The position numbers and the translations under genes were made by a program. From Bacteroidota bacterium (GTDB lineage: Bacteria; Bacteroidota; Bacteroidia; Chitinophagales; Chitinophagaceae), in contig JAKQEA010000157.1 of assembly GCA_029558715.1 (NCBI GenBank), forward strand, positions 1 to 64,000: 64,000 nucleotides of DNA. The letters are read 5' to 3'. The notes under the pieces were generated by a model. It ran no database searches, had not been told where the DNA came from, and saw only the letters and a list, made by a program, of their open reading frames with translations. Position 1 is the first letter of the stretch, and each line of letters begins with the position of its first letter. Of the stretch, positions 24,350-29,834 are shown in pieces.

Positions 24350-25450
24350 TTATTTCTGCGGTACAAAGATCTGTTTCAACTGCCCGATCAGGTCACTATT
24401 GCTACTGACACTGATGTTACTGATTTTTTCGGCGATCTTCTCCACATATTCCATTTCTTTCAATTTCCACAGCATCGCATTTTCTTCCATCAGTTTGGCA
24501 GTGTTCAGCAGGCTGCGGGTGCTGGCAGTTTCTTCCCGGCGCATAATGGTGTTGGCCTGCGCTTTTTTCTCGGCCACCAGTACCTGGTTCATAATCTCCT
24601 TTACATCACCCGGCAGGATGATATCACGGATACCGAAACCATTTACTTCCACACCCAGCGCTTCGGCCTTTTCTTTTACACTCTGCAGGATGAAAGGAGC
24701 AATGCTCTCTTTCTTTTCCAGCAGTTCATCAAAGCTGTAACCGGCAATGTACTCCCGCAGCGCCAGCTGCATGGCCACATAGAGCTGCTTGTCGTAGTCC
24801 TTGTTCTGCACCAGCGCCTTTTCAATATCCACCAGTTTGTATTGTGCCCATGCGTTGATACGCAAAGCCGCTTTGTCCCTGGTAAGGATCTCCTGGCCGT
24901 TTACTTCCAGCTGCTGCTGACGCATATCTGCTTTACCAACATAAATAGAAATACTGTTTTTCCACCAGTAGTACATACCCGGCTCCAGCACTTTCACAAA
25001 CTTACCGTCAATGAACAGCACGGCCTTTTCAAAGCTCTGCACTTCAGCGTTACGTACATATGCACTCACCGGCGCTTTGGCCAGCACGGAACGGTCAATG
25101 TTATCAGCAATCTCCACCTGGCTGATATCAGCACGGATGAAATCATACTTAACCACCGATTTCCAGAATGCATAGCGGCCGGCGGTCAGTACCTGCTTCA
25201 TCAAACCGTTTTCATACTGCAGCACTATTTCATTGTCTTTTACTTCCACCACCTGCAGAATATCTGCCAGGCGTTCATCCTGCAGCAGGATGTTCAGCTC
25301 CACCGGTGGCATAAACTGTTTGGTAATATCATAGATATATACCTGTTCATTTTTCCAGAACCAGTAAGTACCGGTGAGCAGCATTTTCTGGTGCTCTCCA
25401 TTTTTAAATACCAAACCTGCCTGGTAGGAGTTCAGTTTTACTTTTTTCAT
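24350..25450 (-). CDS. Slipin family (SPFH/band 7) protein
   Basis: 366 residues. The SPFH domain covers about 165-310 (LTRDKAALRINAWAQYKLVD, ALREYIAGYSFDELL, LGVEVNGFGIRDIILP), followed by a coiled coil. Before it come three repeats with the pattern G-x5-L-x2-G-x-Y-x-[FW]-W-K, at about residues 17-33, 81-97 and 149-164. There is no N-terminal transmembrane helix, unlike classical stomatins. SPFH proteins form oligomeric scaffolds. Encoded between tRNA-like units and rtcB on the same strand, it is probably part of an RNA-repair complex (inference). Confidence 0.85.
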   Translation of the reverse strand: MKKVKLNSYQAGLVFKNGEHQKMLLTGTYWFWKNEQVYIYDITKQFMPPVELNILLQDERLADILQVVEVKDNEIVLQYENGLMKQVLTAGRYAFWKSVVKYDFIRADISQVEIADNIDRSVLAKAPVSAYVRNAEVQSFEKAVLFIDGKFVKVLEPGMYYWWKNSISIYVGKADMRQQQLEVNGQEILTRDKAALRINAWAQYKLVDIEKALVQNKDYDKQLYVAMQLALREYIAGYSFDELLEKKESIAPFILQSVKEKAEALGVEVNGFGIRDIILPGDVKEIMNQVLVAEKKAQANTIMRREETASTRSLLNTAKLMEENAMLWKLKEMEYVEKIAEKISNISVSSNSDLIGQLKQIFVPQK

Positions 25451-25799
25451 TTCTTCTATTTTTAAAAAATTTTAATTGTTTCAATAAAGCCAGTTTTATT
25501 TGCCACCAACTAACTACGGAAGTTGAGTTGAATAATAGTTGATAAGCCAGTTCATCAGTCGCTCCTTTATTGCATGACAATAAATTATTACTGCTGAAGT
25601 GAAATACGACGTATTACTTTTATCAGCTTGCAGGTAATTATCTGGTTGCAATGCTTCAGGATCCCGCAAATGCGGGAACCTAAAGTATCGCCAGCAAATA
25701 AGCCTGGCTTTAATTTCTGTCACCATTTTTTGAGAAGTGGTGTACTTCTTTGTCAAGGAACCCTAATCCTTTGCTTTACCATTTTGCTACCCGATTTTC
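25451..25799. other. Gap between tRNA-like units and the slipin gene, with a REP-like palindrome
   Basis: No convincing gene. TCCCGCAAATGCGGGA at 25662-25677 is a palindrome of the same style as those inside nearby tRNA-like units. It is flanked by AGG and CCT and could be the interrupted T-loop of one more decayed unit, but no acceptor stem can be paired. The stretch also serves as the leader of the slipin gene. Confidence 0.4.
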
Positions 25800-25863
25800 A
25801 GTCGGAGTGGGATTCGAACCCACATACAAGGGCTGTGCTCTATCCAGCTGAGCTATACCGATT
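25800..25863 (-). tRNA. Degenerate tRNA-like unit lacking a normal anticodon arm
   Basis: On the minus strand, a perfect T arm (GTGGG-TTCGAAT-CCCAC) and a perfect D stem (GCTC/GAGC) are present. Only about 13 bases separate them where 22 are usual, so a 5-bp, 7-base-loop anticodon arm cannot form. The acceptor pairs at about 5 of 7 positions. No CCA is encoded. It cannot work in decoding. Confidence 0.75.
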
Positions 25864-25866
25864 ATG

Positions 25867-25962
25867 AGTCGGAGAAGGAATCGAACCTTCGACACCAGCG
25901 TTTGGTGATATATGTGCCATTGCAACAGCAGCATACAGATAGTTACTACGTCTGCACTGTTA
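25867..25962 (-). tRNA. Degenerate tRNA-like unit with a long variable region
   Basis: The T arm is perfect (GAAGG-TTCGATT-CCTTC). A possible variable-arm hairpin (CACCA/TGGTG) and a D-stem-like CAGA/TCTG pair can be drawn, but the 3' acceptor strand TCCGACT finds no partner. Anticodon unclear. The 3' acceptor strand is identical to that of the neighbouring unit. Confidence 0.55.
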
Positions 25963-26068
25963 TGCTTCTTTGAAACATGAACCTGGTTTGTTATCAACAG
26001 GCATATATCATCTTGCCGTTAAGCAAGTCGTTGCGTTGATGCTTTCATCAACAATTATTTAAAAGAAC

Positions 26069-27145
26069 TTAATTAATCACTACTTCCTGCCTCCTGAAAC
26101 CAATTACTTGCGTCGAAACAGGTTGCTGTTCCTTTTCATGTGGGTTGGGAATCTCTGCAATGGTCATCGGCTTGTCAATCAATGTATCAAACCCGAAATG
26201 GGCTGATAACCGCTTTGCTTTCTCCATTCCCAGTTTGCCAAACTCATACTTCGCAATCAATCTTCCTTTTCGCATCAAGGCACTGTCCACCATTGTCAGC
26301 GAACTGTTGAACGTACATATCAATTGTACATTCAGAAAGTCGGCCAGTAACCCATCTGAAATATTCAGCAGGTTAGAAACAGCGGAACTGCTATTGTGTT
26401 TTCTGTCCATGATGATGTTCTCTGCATCTTCAATTACCAGGACAGTATTTGGGTTGTCAATCAACAGTTCGATAAAATCAGGATTCATCAGGTTTCCGGC
26501 CACCGAAGGCGATAAGAACAGTACCCGTTTCTTGATCTTACCAACCAGGTAACGCAGGTAGGTTGTTTTACCAGTACCCGGTAAACCATGCAGCAGCACA
26601 ATCCCCTTATCATTTTTCTGACCCAGCCGTTTTCTTATCAATTCATCTACTTCTTTAAAATCGTCTTCATAAAAAAGATCCAGGTCCAATTTTGTCCGTT
26701 TTATCTCCATTGCTTTCAGGTCAAGAGAGCTCCTATTTTGAACAATCAGGTTTATTTCCAATGGCTGGCGTCTTTGTCTTTCCTTAAACTGGTTGACCAG
26801 TACTGTAACATCATTTACAAAGGCCTCATCCTTTCCGTCATGGAAAAATTCGCAATAGTTATCATCAAACTCCACAATACAGTTGTTCTTCAGGATAAGT
26901 ACTGTCCGGTCAAACTGGTATTTTTTTGCTTTTCGTTTATACCATTTGTACTGATGTGTATGATCAATTTTGCCGGCAAATTTTTCCATGAATGCTGCAA
27001 AAGCTTTCTCTCCATCTACCTGGTTAATGAAATTCATACAAGGCAGATGATTAAAACAATACAGGTACAGCATCTTTGCGTCAAGAAAAGTATCATCAAA
27101 CACATTGTTTGCATTGATCACTTTCTGGTTGTATAAATTTTCCAT
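26069..27145 (-). CDS. AAA ATPase of the tRNA-like array locus
   Basis: The start is chosen at ATG 27145 (MENLYNQKV), 10 bases after the stop of the DUF458 gene; a longer reading to 27220 would overlap that gene. Residues 1-180 are a domain I do not recognise, containing the basic stretch YKWYKRKAKKYQFDR. The AAA module has Walker A GLPGTGKT (187-194), Walker B VLVIED (235-240), sensor-1 ICTFN (277-280) and Arg residues in MRKGR (291-295). The arrangement resembles BCS1-like or metazoan-type single AAA proteins. Its location suggests it remodels or loads tRNA-like RNAs (inference). Confidence 0.85.
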   Translation of the reverse strand: MENLYNQKVINANNVFDDTFLDAKMLYLYCFNHLPCMNFINQVDGEKAFAAFMEKFAGKIDHTHQYKWYKRKAKKYQFDRTVLILKNNCIVEFDDNYCEFFHDGKDEAFVNDVTVLVNQFKERQRRQPLEINLIVQNRSSLDLKAMEIKRTKLDLDLFYEDDFKEVDELIRKRLGQKNDKGIVLLHGLPGTGKTTYLRYLVGKIKKRVLFLSPSVAGNLMNPDFIELLIDNPNTVLVIEDAENIIMDRKHNSSSAVSNLLNISDGLLADFLNVQLICTFNSSLTMVDSALMRKGRLIAKYEFGKLGMEKAKRLSAHFGFDTLIDKPMTIAEIPNPHEKEQQPVSTQVIGFRRQEVVIN

Positions 27146-27155
27146 TTCCCTTTTT

Positions 27156-27641
27156 TTATTGAACAATTTTATTCGCACAACTGGAACTGGCAAATGCTTC
27201 CGGTTTGGCTTTGAAAGCAAACCCCATCCCCACGATATAACCCATTGCCTCCTTCAAGGCGTCATTGCTTTTGAAGTTTGGGTTGGTGTTGATGTCGGCA
27301 TGTACTTCCATATCCACACTGTAACGACTGAAGATGTTACATAATTCATACGCCACTTCAATACTATTATGCACTTCCATCAGCATCCGTTGCTTAACAC
27401 TCATCTTTAGCCGGGTTGTTTCATTATGTATATACATGAAACCACCTTTCCCTTTTCGTATGAATACAATTACTGTAGCGAATTCCGTTTGCTTTCCTTT
27501 CACCTGGCTGTCAGTACCGATGCATACTTTCATTTCATGTCCCATTTCCTTTTCACGCATCAATACATTGCTCACTTCCTCAGCGATAGGAATTTTAATC
27601 CGTTCTCCGGACAGTTTTCTCCATTGTTGTTCCTGTTCCAT
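27156..27641 (-). CDS. DUF458/YkuK family RNase H-like protein
   Basis: 161 residues with the family's IGTDSQ motif (residues 41-46, Asp44 a likely metal ligand), EVHADINTNP (about 112-121) and the C-terminal FKAKPEAFASSSCANK. The YkuK family adopts an RNase H-like fold and is presumed to be a nuclease, but its substrate is unknown. It lies directly between the main tRNA-like array and the AAA ATPase gene on the same strand, so an RNA-processing role on the array is plausible (inference). Confidence 0.82.
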   Translation of the reverse strand: MEQEQQWRKLSGERIKIPIAEEVSNVLMREKEMGHEMKVCIGTDSQVKGKQTEFATVIVFIRKGKGGFMYIHNETTRLKMSVKQRMLMEVHNSIEVAYELCNIFSRYSVDMEVHADINTNPNFKSNDALKEAMGYIVGMGFAFKAKPEAFASSSCANKIVQ

Positions 27642-27686
27642 TGTTTAACATTTAGCATTCAAAATTTTTCATTCAACATTTCCGGT

Positions 27687-27758
27687 GGTGCCCCGTGGAA
27701 TTGAACCACGATCTCCGGGATTTCACTCCGGTGCATATATCCATTCTGCCAAAGCACC
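27687..27758 (-). tRNA. tRNA-like unit, anticodon GAA (Phe-like)
   Basis: Acceptor GGTGCTT/GGGCACC pairs fully with wobbles. The anticodon loop GTGAAAT keeps U33. The stem CCGGA/CCCGG has an A-C mismatch next to the loop. The T loop is TTCAATT. The D stem is weak. Last unit before the DUF458 gene; no CCA encoded. Confidence 0.75.
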
Positions 27759-27829
27759 AGTTGTTTGCGACAAATACTGGCTGATCTCACATTCCTCACT
27801 ACCGAATTGTACTTGTCATCAAACACGGC

Positions 27830-27913
27830 GGAGAGTGCAGGAATCGAACCTGCCTGGGTGTTACCCCAACCTTGACTTAGCAAGCCAGTACAATACCGCT
27901 CTGTCAACTCTCC
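27830..27913 (-). tRNA. tRNA-like unit, anticodon GCT (Ser-like, long variable arm)
   Basis: A perfect acceptor (GGAGAGT/ACTCTCC), a good T arm, loop TTGCTAA and a variable arm of class II type. The anticodon stem CTGGC/GTCAA has one mismatch and one wobble. 71 bases separate it from the GAA unit, the widest gap in the main array. Confidence 0.8.
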
Positions 27914-27917
27914 ATTT

Positions 27918-28000
27918 GCGAGTGGTAAGTTTCGAACTTACCCGGCTATAAAACAACGGTGTTACCGACCGTCACGACTCTCCAACTTCGCCGCACTCAC
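27918..28000 (-). tRNA. tRNA-like unit, anticodon GTA (Tyr-like) with G33
   Basis: Acceptor GTGAGTG/CACTCGC pairs fully with one wobble. The anticodon stem ACGGT/ACCGT is perfect, but the loop CGGTAAC has G in place of the universal U33. The variable region is of class II length. It begins only 5 bases from the Ser-like unit. Confidence 0.75.
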
Positions 28001-28011
28001 ATTACATAAGC

Positions 28012-28081
28012 GGAAACAGAACGATTCGAACATTCATCTGATGGTTAACAACCAGCTGTTCTGCCATTGAACTATGTTTCC
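28012..28081 (-). tRNA. tRNA-like unit, anticodon GTT (Asn-like)
   Basis: Acceptor GGAAACA/TGTTTCC and D stem GTTC/GAAC are perfect. Loop TTGTTAA. The anticodon stem GCTGG/CCATC has a C-T mismatch. It differs strongly from the housekeeping tRNA-Asn fragment at 54413, so it is not the same lineage of gene. Confidence 0.8.
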
Positions 28082-28086
28082 TTTGT

Positions 28087-28160
28087 TGGCCCGGTGAGAT
28101 TCGAACTCACAACCTCCTGATTAAAAGTCAGGAACATCTATCCAGTTGAGCTACGAGCCA
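28087..28160 (-). tRNA. tRNA-like unit, anticodon TTT (Lys-like)
   Basis: Acceptor TGGCTCG/CGGGCCA, anticodon stem CCTGA/TCAGG and T arm GTGAG/CTCAC all pair. The D stem is broken (GCTC against GATG). Loop CTTTTAA. Confidence 0.8.
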
Positions 28161-28167
28161 ATTTGTT

Positions 28168-28251
28168 GCGACTGGCAGATTCGAACTGCCAACTACTACC
28201 ATGTAACGATAGTATTCTCCCTCCCGATAGCTATCGGGAGAATTAAGTCGC
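28168..28251 (-). tRNA. tRNA-like unit, anticodon TAC (Val-like), with a palindrome in the D loop
   Basis: Acceptor GCGACT/AGTCGC, D stem ATTC/GAAT, anticodon arm CTATC-GTTACAT-GGTAG and T arm GGCAG/CTGCC are recognisable. A 20-bp perfect palindrome (28221-28240) enlarges the D loop into an extra hairpin, which should destroy D-loop/T-loop docking. Confidence 0.8.
28221..28240. repeat. 20-bp REP-like palindrome in the D loop of the Val-like unit
   Basis: CTCCCGATAGCTATCGGGAG is a perfect palindrome. Its TCCCGA-AGCT-TCGGGA framework recurs at 28860-28877 inside another unit. I recall such CCCGATAGCTATCGGG elements as dispersed repeats in Bacteroidota, not verified here. Confidence 0.9.
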
Positions 28252-28272
28252 TCCGTTTCATAGAGCTTTGGT

Positions 28273-28345
28273 GATGACTGAAAGATTCGAACTTTCAACC
28301 TGTACCGTATCAGAGTACTGCTCTTAGCCATTGAGCTAAGTCATC
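28273..28345 (-). tRNA. tRNA-like unit, anticodon GAT (Ile-like)
   Basis: Acceptor GATGACT/AGTCATC, D stem GCTC/GAGC, anticodon arm GTACT-CTGATAC-GGTAC and T arm GAAAG/CTTTC all pair. One of only two units followed by A-CCA. It is the most tRNA-like member of the array. Confidence 0.85.
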
Positions 28346-28351
28346 ATTAGT

Positions 28352-28422
28352 TGCGGCTGTGAGATTCGAACTCACATCTAAGGCTTATGAGACCTTCGAG
28401 TTAACCGTTACTCTAAACCACA
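28352..28422 (-). tRNA. tRNA-like unit, anticodon CAT (Met/Ile2-like)
   Basis: Acceptor TGTGGTT/AGCCGCA pairs with two wobbles, D stem GAGT/ACTC and T stem GTGAG/CTCAC are perfect, anticodon arm AAGGT-CTCATAA-GCCTT. Not an initiator type: no run of three G-C pairs below the anticodon loop. Confidence 0.8.
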
Positions 28423-28430
28423 ATTATTGT

Positions 28431-28503
28431 AAGCCTGGTGAGATTTGAACTCACACATAATAGTGTCTGAGACTATTGCCTCTTCCATTTGGGCTACAGG
28501 CCT
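28431..28503 (-). tRNA. tRNA-like unit, anticodon CAG on a short-variable-loop body
   Basis: Acceptor AGGCCTG/CAGGCTT and anticodon arm ATAGT-CTCAGAC-ACTAT pair well; T loop TTCAAAT. CAG is a leucine anticodon, but the variable loop has about 5 bases where bacterial tRNA-Leu needs a long arm. The D stem has one mismatch. Confidence 0.8.
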
Positions 28504-28509
28504 GTTAGT

Positions 28510-28582
28510 TGACTTAGAAGGATTCGAACCCTCATCTCTTCATCCGTAGTGAAGTATTCTTGTTCCATTGAACTATAAGTCA
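28510..28582 (-). tRNA. tRNA-like unit, anticodon ACG (Arg-like)
   Basis: Acceptor TGACTTA/TAAGTCA and anticodon stem CTTCA/TGAAG are perfect; loop CTACGGA keeps U33. ACG is the usual bacterial arginine anticodon that is edited to ICG. D stem GTTC/GAAT has a wobble pair. Confidence 0.8.
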
Positions 28583-28593
28583 TCTTCTGTTAG

Positions 28594-28686
28594 TACAGCT
28601 TCCGGAGTTGAACCGGATACAATCATCTGCTACTTACCTTTCGGAATGAAAGGGAGATGAGTATGTTTCCACAACACTCAGCTGTA
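28594..28686 (-). tRNA. tRNA-like unit with an enlarged, double-hairpin anticodon region
   Basis: Acceptor TACAGCT/AGCTGTA and T arm TCCGG/CCGGA are perfect. The anticodon region is about twice normal size: outer stem TCATCT/AGATGA (28623-28628 with 28655-28660) and inner stem CCTTTC/GAAAGG (28637-28653) joined asymmetrically. No reliable anticodon; TTC lies in the tip. Confidence 0.75.
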
Positions 28687-28690
28687 TTGG

Positions 28691-28760
28691 TTGACTCCGG
28701 GACTCGAACCCTGTTCTTCCGTTGCACAGACGGATGCTTTACCGAATAAGCTAAAGCCAA
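28691..28760 (-). tRNA. tRNA-like unit, anticodon GTG (His-like)
   Basis: D stem GCTT/AAGC and anticodon arm TCCGT-CTGTGCA-ACGGA are perfect. Acceptor TTGGCTT/GAGTCAA uses two wobbles. One T-stem mismatch; T loop TTCGAGT. 5 bases from the neighbouring unit. Confidence 0.8.
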
Positions 28761-28770
28761 CATGTTTTGT

Positions 28771-28841
28771 CACCAGACTCAGGCTCGAACTGAGAATATC
28801 AGAATCAAAATCTGATGTGTTAACCATTACACTATCTGGCA
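28771..28841 (-). tRNA. tRNA-like unit, anticodon TTG (Gln-like)
   Basis: Acceptor TGCCAGA/TCTGGTG (two wobbles at the end), D stem GTGT/ACAC, anticodon arm TCAGA-TTTTGAT-TCTGA and T arm CTCAG/CTGAG pair throughout. No CCA encoded. Confidence 0.82.
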
Positions 28842-28848
28842 ATACTGC

Positions 28849-28932
28849 GGTTCGTATGATCCCGAAAGCTTTCGGGAGAACTCATAGCATCTGATAGACA
28901 ATCAGAAATGGTAGCCGTTACACCAACGAACC
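28849..28932 (-). tRNA. tRNA-like unit, anticodon GTC (Asp-like), with a palindrome in the T loop
   Basis: Acceptor GGTTCGT/ACGAACC and anticodon arm TCTGA-TTGTCTA-TCAGA are perfect. The T stem is reduced to ATGA/TCAT and the T loop is interrupted by an 18-bp palindrome (28860-28877), so no normal T loop can fold. Confidence 0.8.
28860..28877. repeat. 18-bp REP-like palindrome in the T loop of the Asp-like unit
   Basis: TCCCGAAAGCTTTCGGGA is perfectly palindromic and shares the TCCCGA..AGCT..TCGGGA framework with the element at 28221-28240. Confidence 0.9.
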
Positions 28933-28940
28933 TTTTATGT

Positions 28941-29012
28941 GGACCGTAAGGGAATCGAACCCTTCCAGCAACATTGCAAATGTTTCTCGCCAGCCCTGGA
29001 ACATGACAGCCC
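28941..29012 (-). tRNA. tRNA-like unit, anticodon TGC (Ala-like)
   Basis: Acceptor GGGCTGT/ACGGTCC pairs with two wobbles, T stem AAGGG/CCCTT is perfect. Anticodon loop TTTGCAA on a 4-bp stem. The D arm is poorly formed. The G3-U70 pair that marks tRNA-Ala is matched by a G-T at the third acceptor position. Confidence 0.72.
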
Positions 29013-29019
29013 ATCTGGT

Positions 29020-29091
29020 ATAGGAGACAGGGTTCGAACCTGCAGCCTCTTCATTCCAGGTGAAGTATCCGGCCAATCGGAATGCTCCTAT
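29020..29091 (-). tRNA. tRNA-like unit, anticodon TGG (Pro-like) with C33; first unit of the array
   Basis: Acceptor ATAGGAG/CTCCTAT and anticodon stem CTTCA/TGAAG are perfect. The loop CCTGGAA has C in place of U33. Followed by A-CCA. It is the promoter-proximal unit, just behind a hairpin and a small ORF. Confidence 0.78.
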
Positions 29092-29116
29092 ATCTTTCAT
29101 CAAAGAACTTTTGAAA

Positions 29117-29149
29117 AAGTGTCCCCGCTGCATCTCACGGGGAGCACTT
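29117..29149 (-). promoter_or_regulatory. Hairpin in front of the first tRNA-like unit
   Basis: CCCCG/CGGGG extended by AAGTGT/AGCACTT with one bulge forms a stable stem in the minus-strand leader, 26 bases before the first unit. There is no T-run. It may be a processing signal or pause site. Confidence 0.45.
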
Positions 29150-29166
29150 ACTTCCTCCTTCTGCAA

Positions 29167-29301
29167 CTAATCCCATCTCAGATTAAATTCAGCAGGGTGA
29201 CGAACTTTTTCATTCATCACATCTGCTCCCTTATTTTCTTTTCTTTTGCTGAATATTTCAGCTACGAAACGAACAGCCAGTACAATCAGTAAAAATTTCA
29301 T
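29167..29301 (-). CDS. Small ORF (44 residues) at the head of the tRNA-like array
   Basis: Codes for MKFLLIVLAVRFVAEIF followed by a charged tail ending EFNLRWD. It has an unusually good Shine-Dalgarno (AAAGGAAGG) 6 bases upstream. The N-terminus is a single hydrophobic helix, so a small membrane peptide is possible. It lies after the attenuator-like terminator and before the array. No family recognised; whether it is translated is unknown. Confidence 0.45.
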   Translation of the reverse strand: MKFLLIVLAVRFVAEIFSKRKENKGADVMNEKVRHPAEFNLRWD

Positions 29302-29341
29302 CACATACCTTCCTTTCTTTTAGGTAATTGGTTTTGGGCAT

Positions 29342-29371
29342 AAAAAAACCCGATCGTTTGCAGCGACCGGG
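29342..29371 (-). terminator. Intrinsic terminator in the array leader, with a competing antiterminator
   Basis: On the minus strand CCCGGTCG-CTGCAAA-CGATCGGG followed by seven T is a textbook terminator. An upstream CAGCGACC (minus strand, 29418-29425) is exactly complementary to GGTCGCTG (29361-29368), which includes one arm of the stem, so the two pairings exclude each other. This is the layout of a transcription attenuator controlling the array and the genes behind it. Confidence 0.65.
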
Positions 29372-29398
29372 CTTCCTATCAACAGATGCATAGTACAT

Positions 29399-29518
29399 CT
29401 ATGTATGGACAAAATCTGGTCGCTGTTGTTTACTATCATTCTCATAGCCTATGGGCACAAAAATCCCTGCTATTTGCGCATACCAATGGCAACTGAGTGA
29501 TAATGTTTTATCATTCAT
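29399..29518 (-). CDS. Possible 39-residue leader peptide overlapping the antiterminator strand
   Basis: Open from ATG 29518 to TAG 29399. Codons 32-34 (Gln-Arg-Pro) cover the CAGCGACC antiterminator strand, and the stop lies just before the terminator, as in translation-controlled attenuators. It has no clear Shine-Dalgarno and no known homologue that I recognise. Confidence 0.3.
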   Translation of the reverse strand: MNDKTLSLSCHWYAQIAGIFVPIGYENDSKQQRPDFVHT

Positions 29519-29668
29519 TAGTCTAAATCGTTTATGTAGTTCCTGTGTCAACACTTTTTTTGTTTTGCTAAAAATTCAGTTCATTATTTTTTACATAATG
29601 ATCAATAAAATTTTTTTATCACCCTCTTTATCGTCCCTCAGGAGTAGGGATTCGAAAAGACCGGTAAT

Positions 29669-29694
29669 AAAAAACCCCGCAATCTCTTGCGGGG
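29669..29694 (-). terminator. Terminator of the small peptide gene
   Basis: Stem CCCCGCAA/TTGCGGGG with a 4-base loop, followed on the minus strand by six T. It lies 30 bases after the stop of the 30-residue ORF. Confidence 0.8.
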
Positions 29695-29724
29695 CCTGTA
29701 TTCTATCGAATTCGTTTTTGTAAC

Positions 29725-29817
29725 TTATCCTTGCAGCATACATGCCCCACAAACAGTATAGTCTCCAGAGGGACTAAACTTATTTGCCATTTCAATATGT
29801 GATAGTATGCGTTGCAT
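29725..29817 (-). CDS. Small peptide gene (30 residues), Cys-containing C-terminus
   Basis: Codes for a 30-residue peptide beginning MQRILSHIEMANKF and ending YTVCGACMLQG. It has its own promoter-like elements upstream and a strong terminator downstream, so a short transcript is very likely. The CGAC motif could bind metal or be modified, but no modifying enzyme lies nearby. It could equally be a small RNA with a chance ORF. Confidence 0.45.
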   Translation of the reverse strand: MQRILSHIEMANKFSPSGDYTVCGACMLQG

Positions 29818-29834
29818 GTTTTTGTTTTGCAGTG

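Noticed and set aside
25514-25756. Minus-strand ORF of 80 codons between the tRNA-like units and the slipin gene
   Set aside because: Contains a palindrome, has no start signal and no protein-like features.
27687-29091. Reading the array as an ordinary tRNA operon or a phage tRNA cluster
   Set aside because: Too many units have broken stems, missing U33, loop insertions or no CCA, and no phage structural gene is present. A few units could still be charged, so it is rejected only as the main explanation.
28128-29166. Several 60-80-codon ORFs across the tRNA-like array on both strands
   Set aside because: They run through conserved tRNA arms in arbitrary frames and have no family features; the RNA units explain the sequence.
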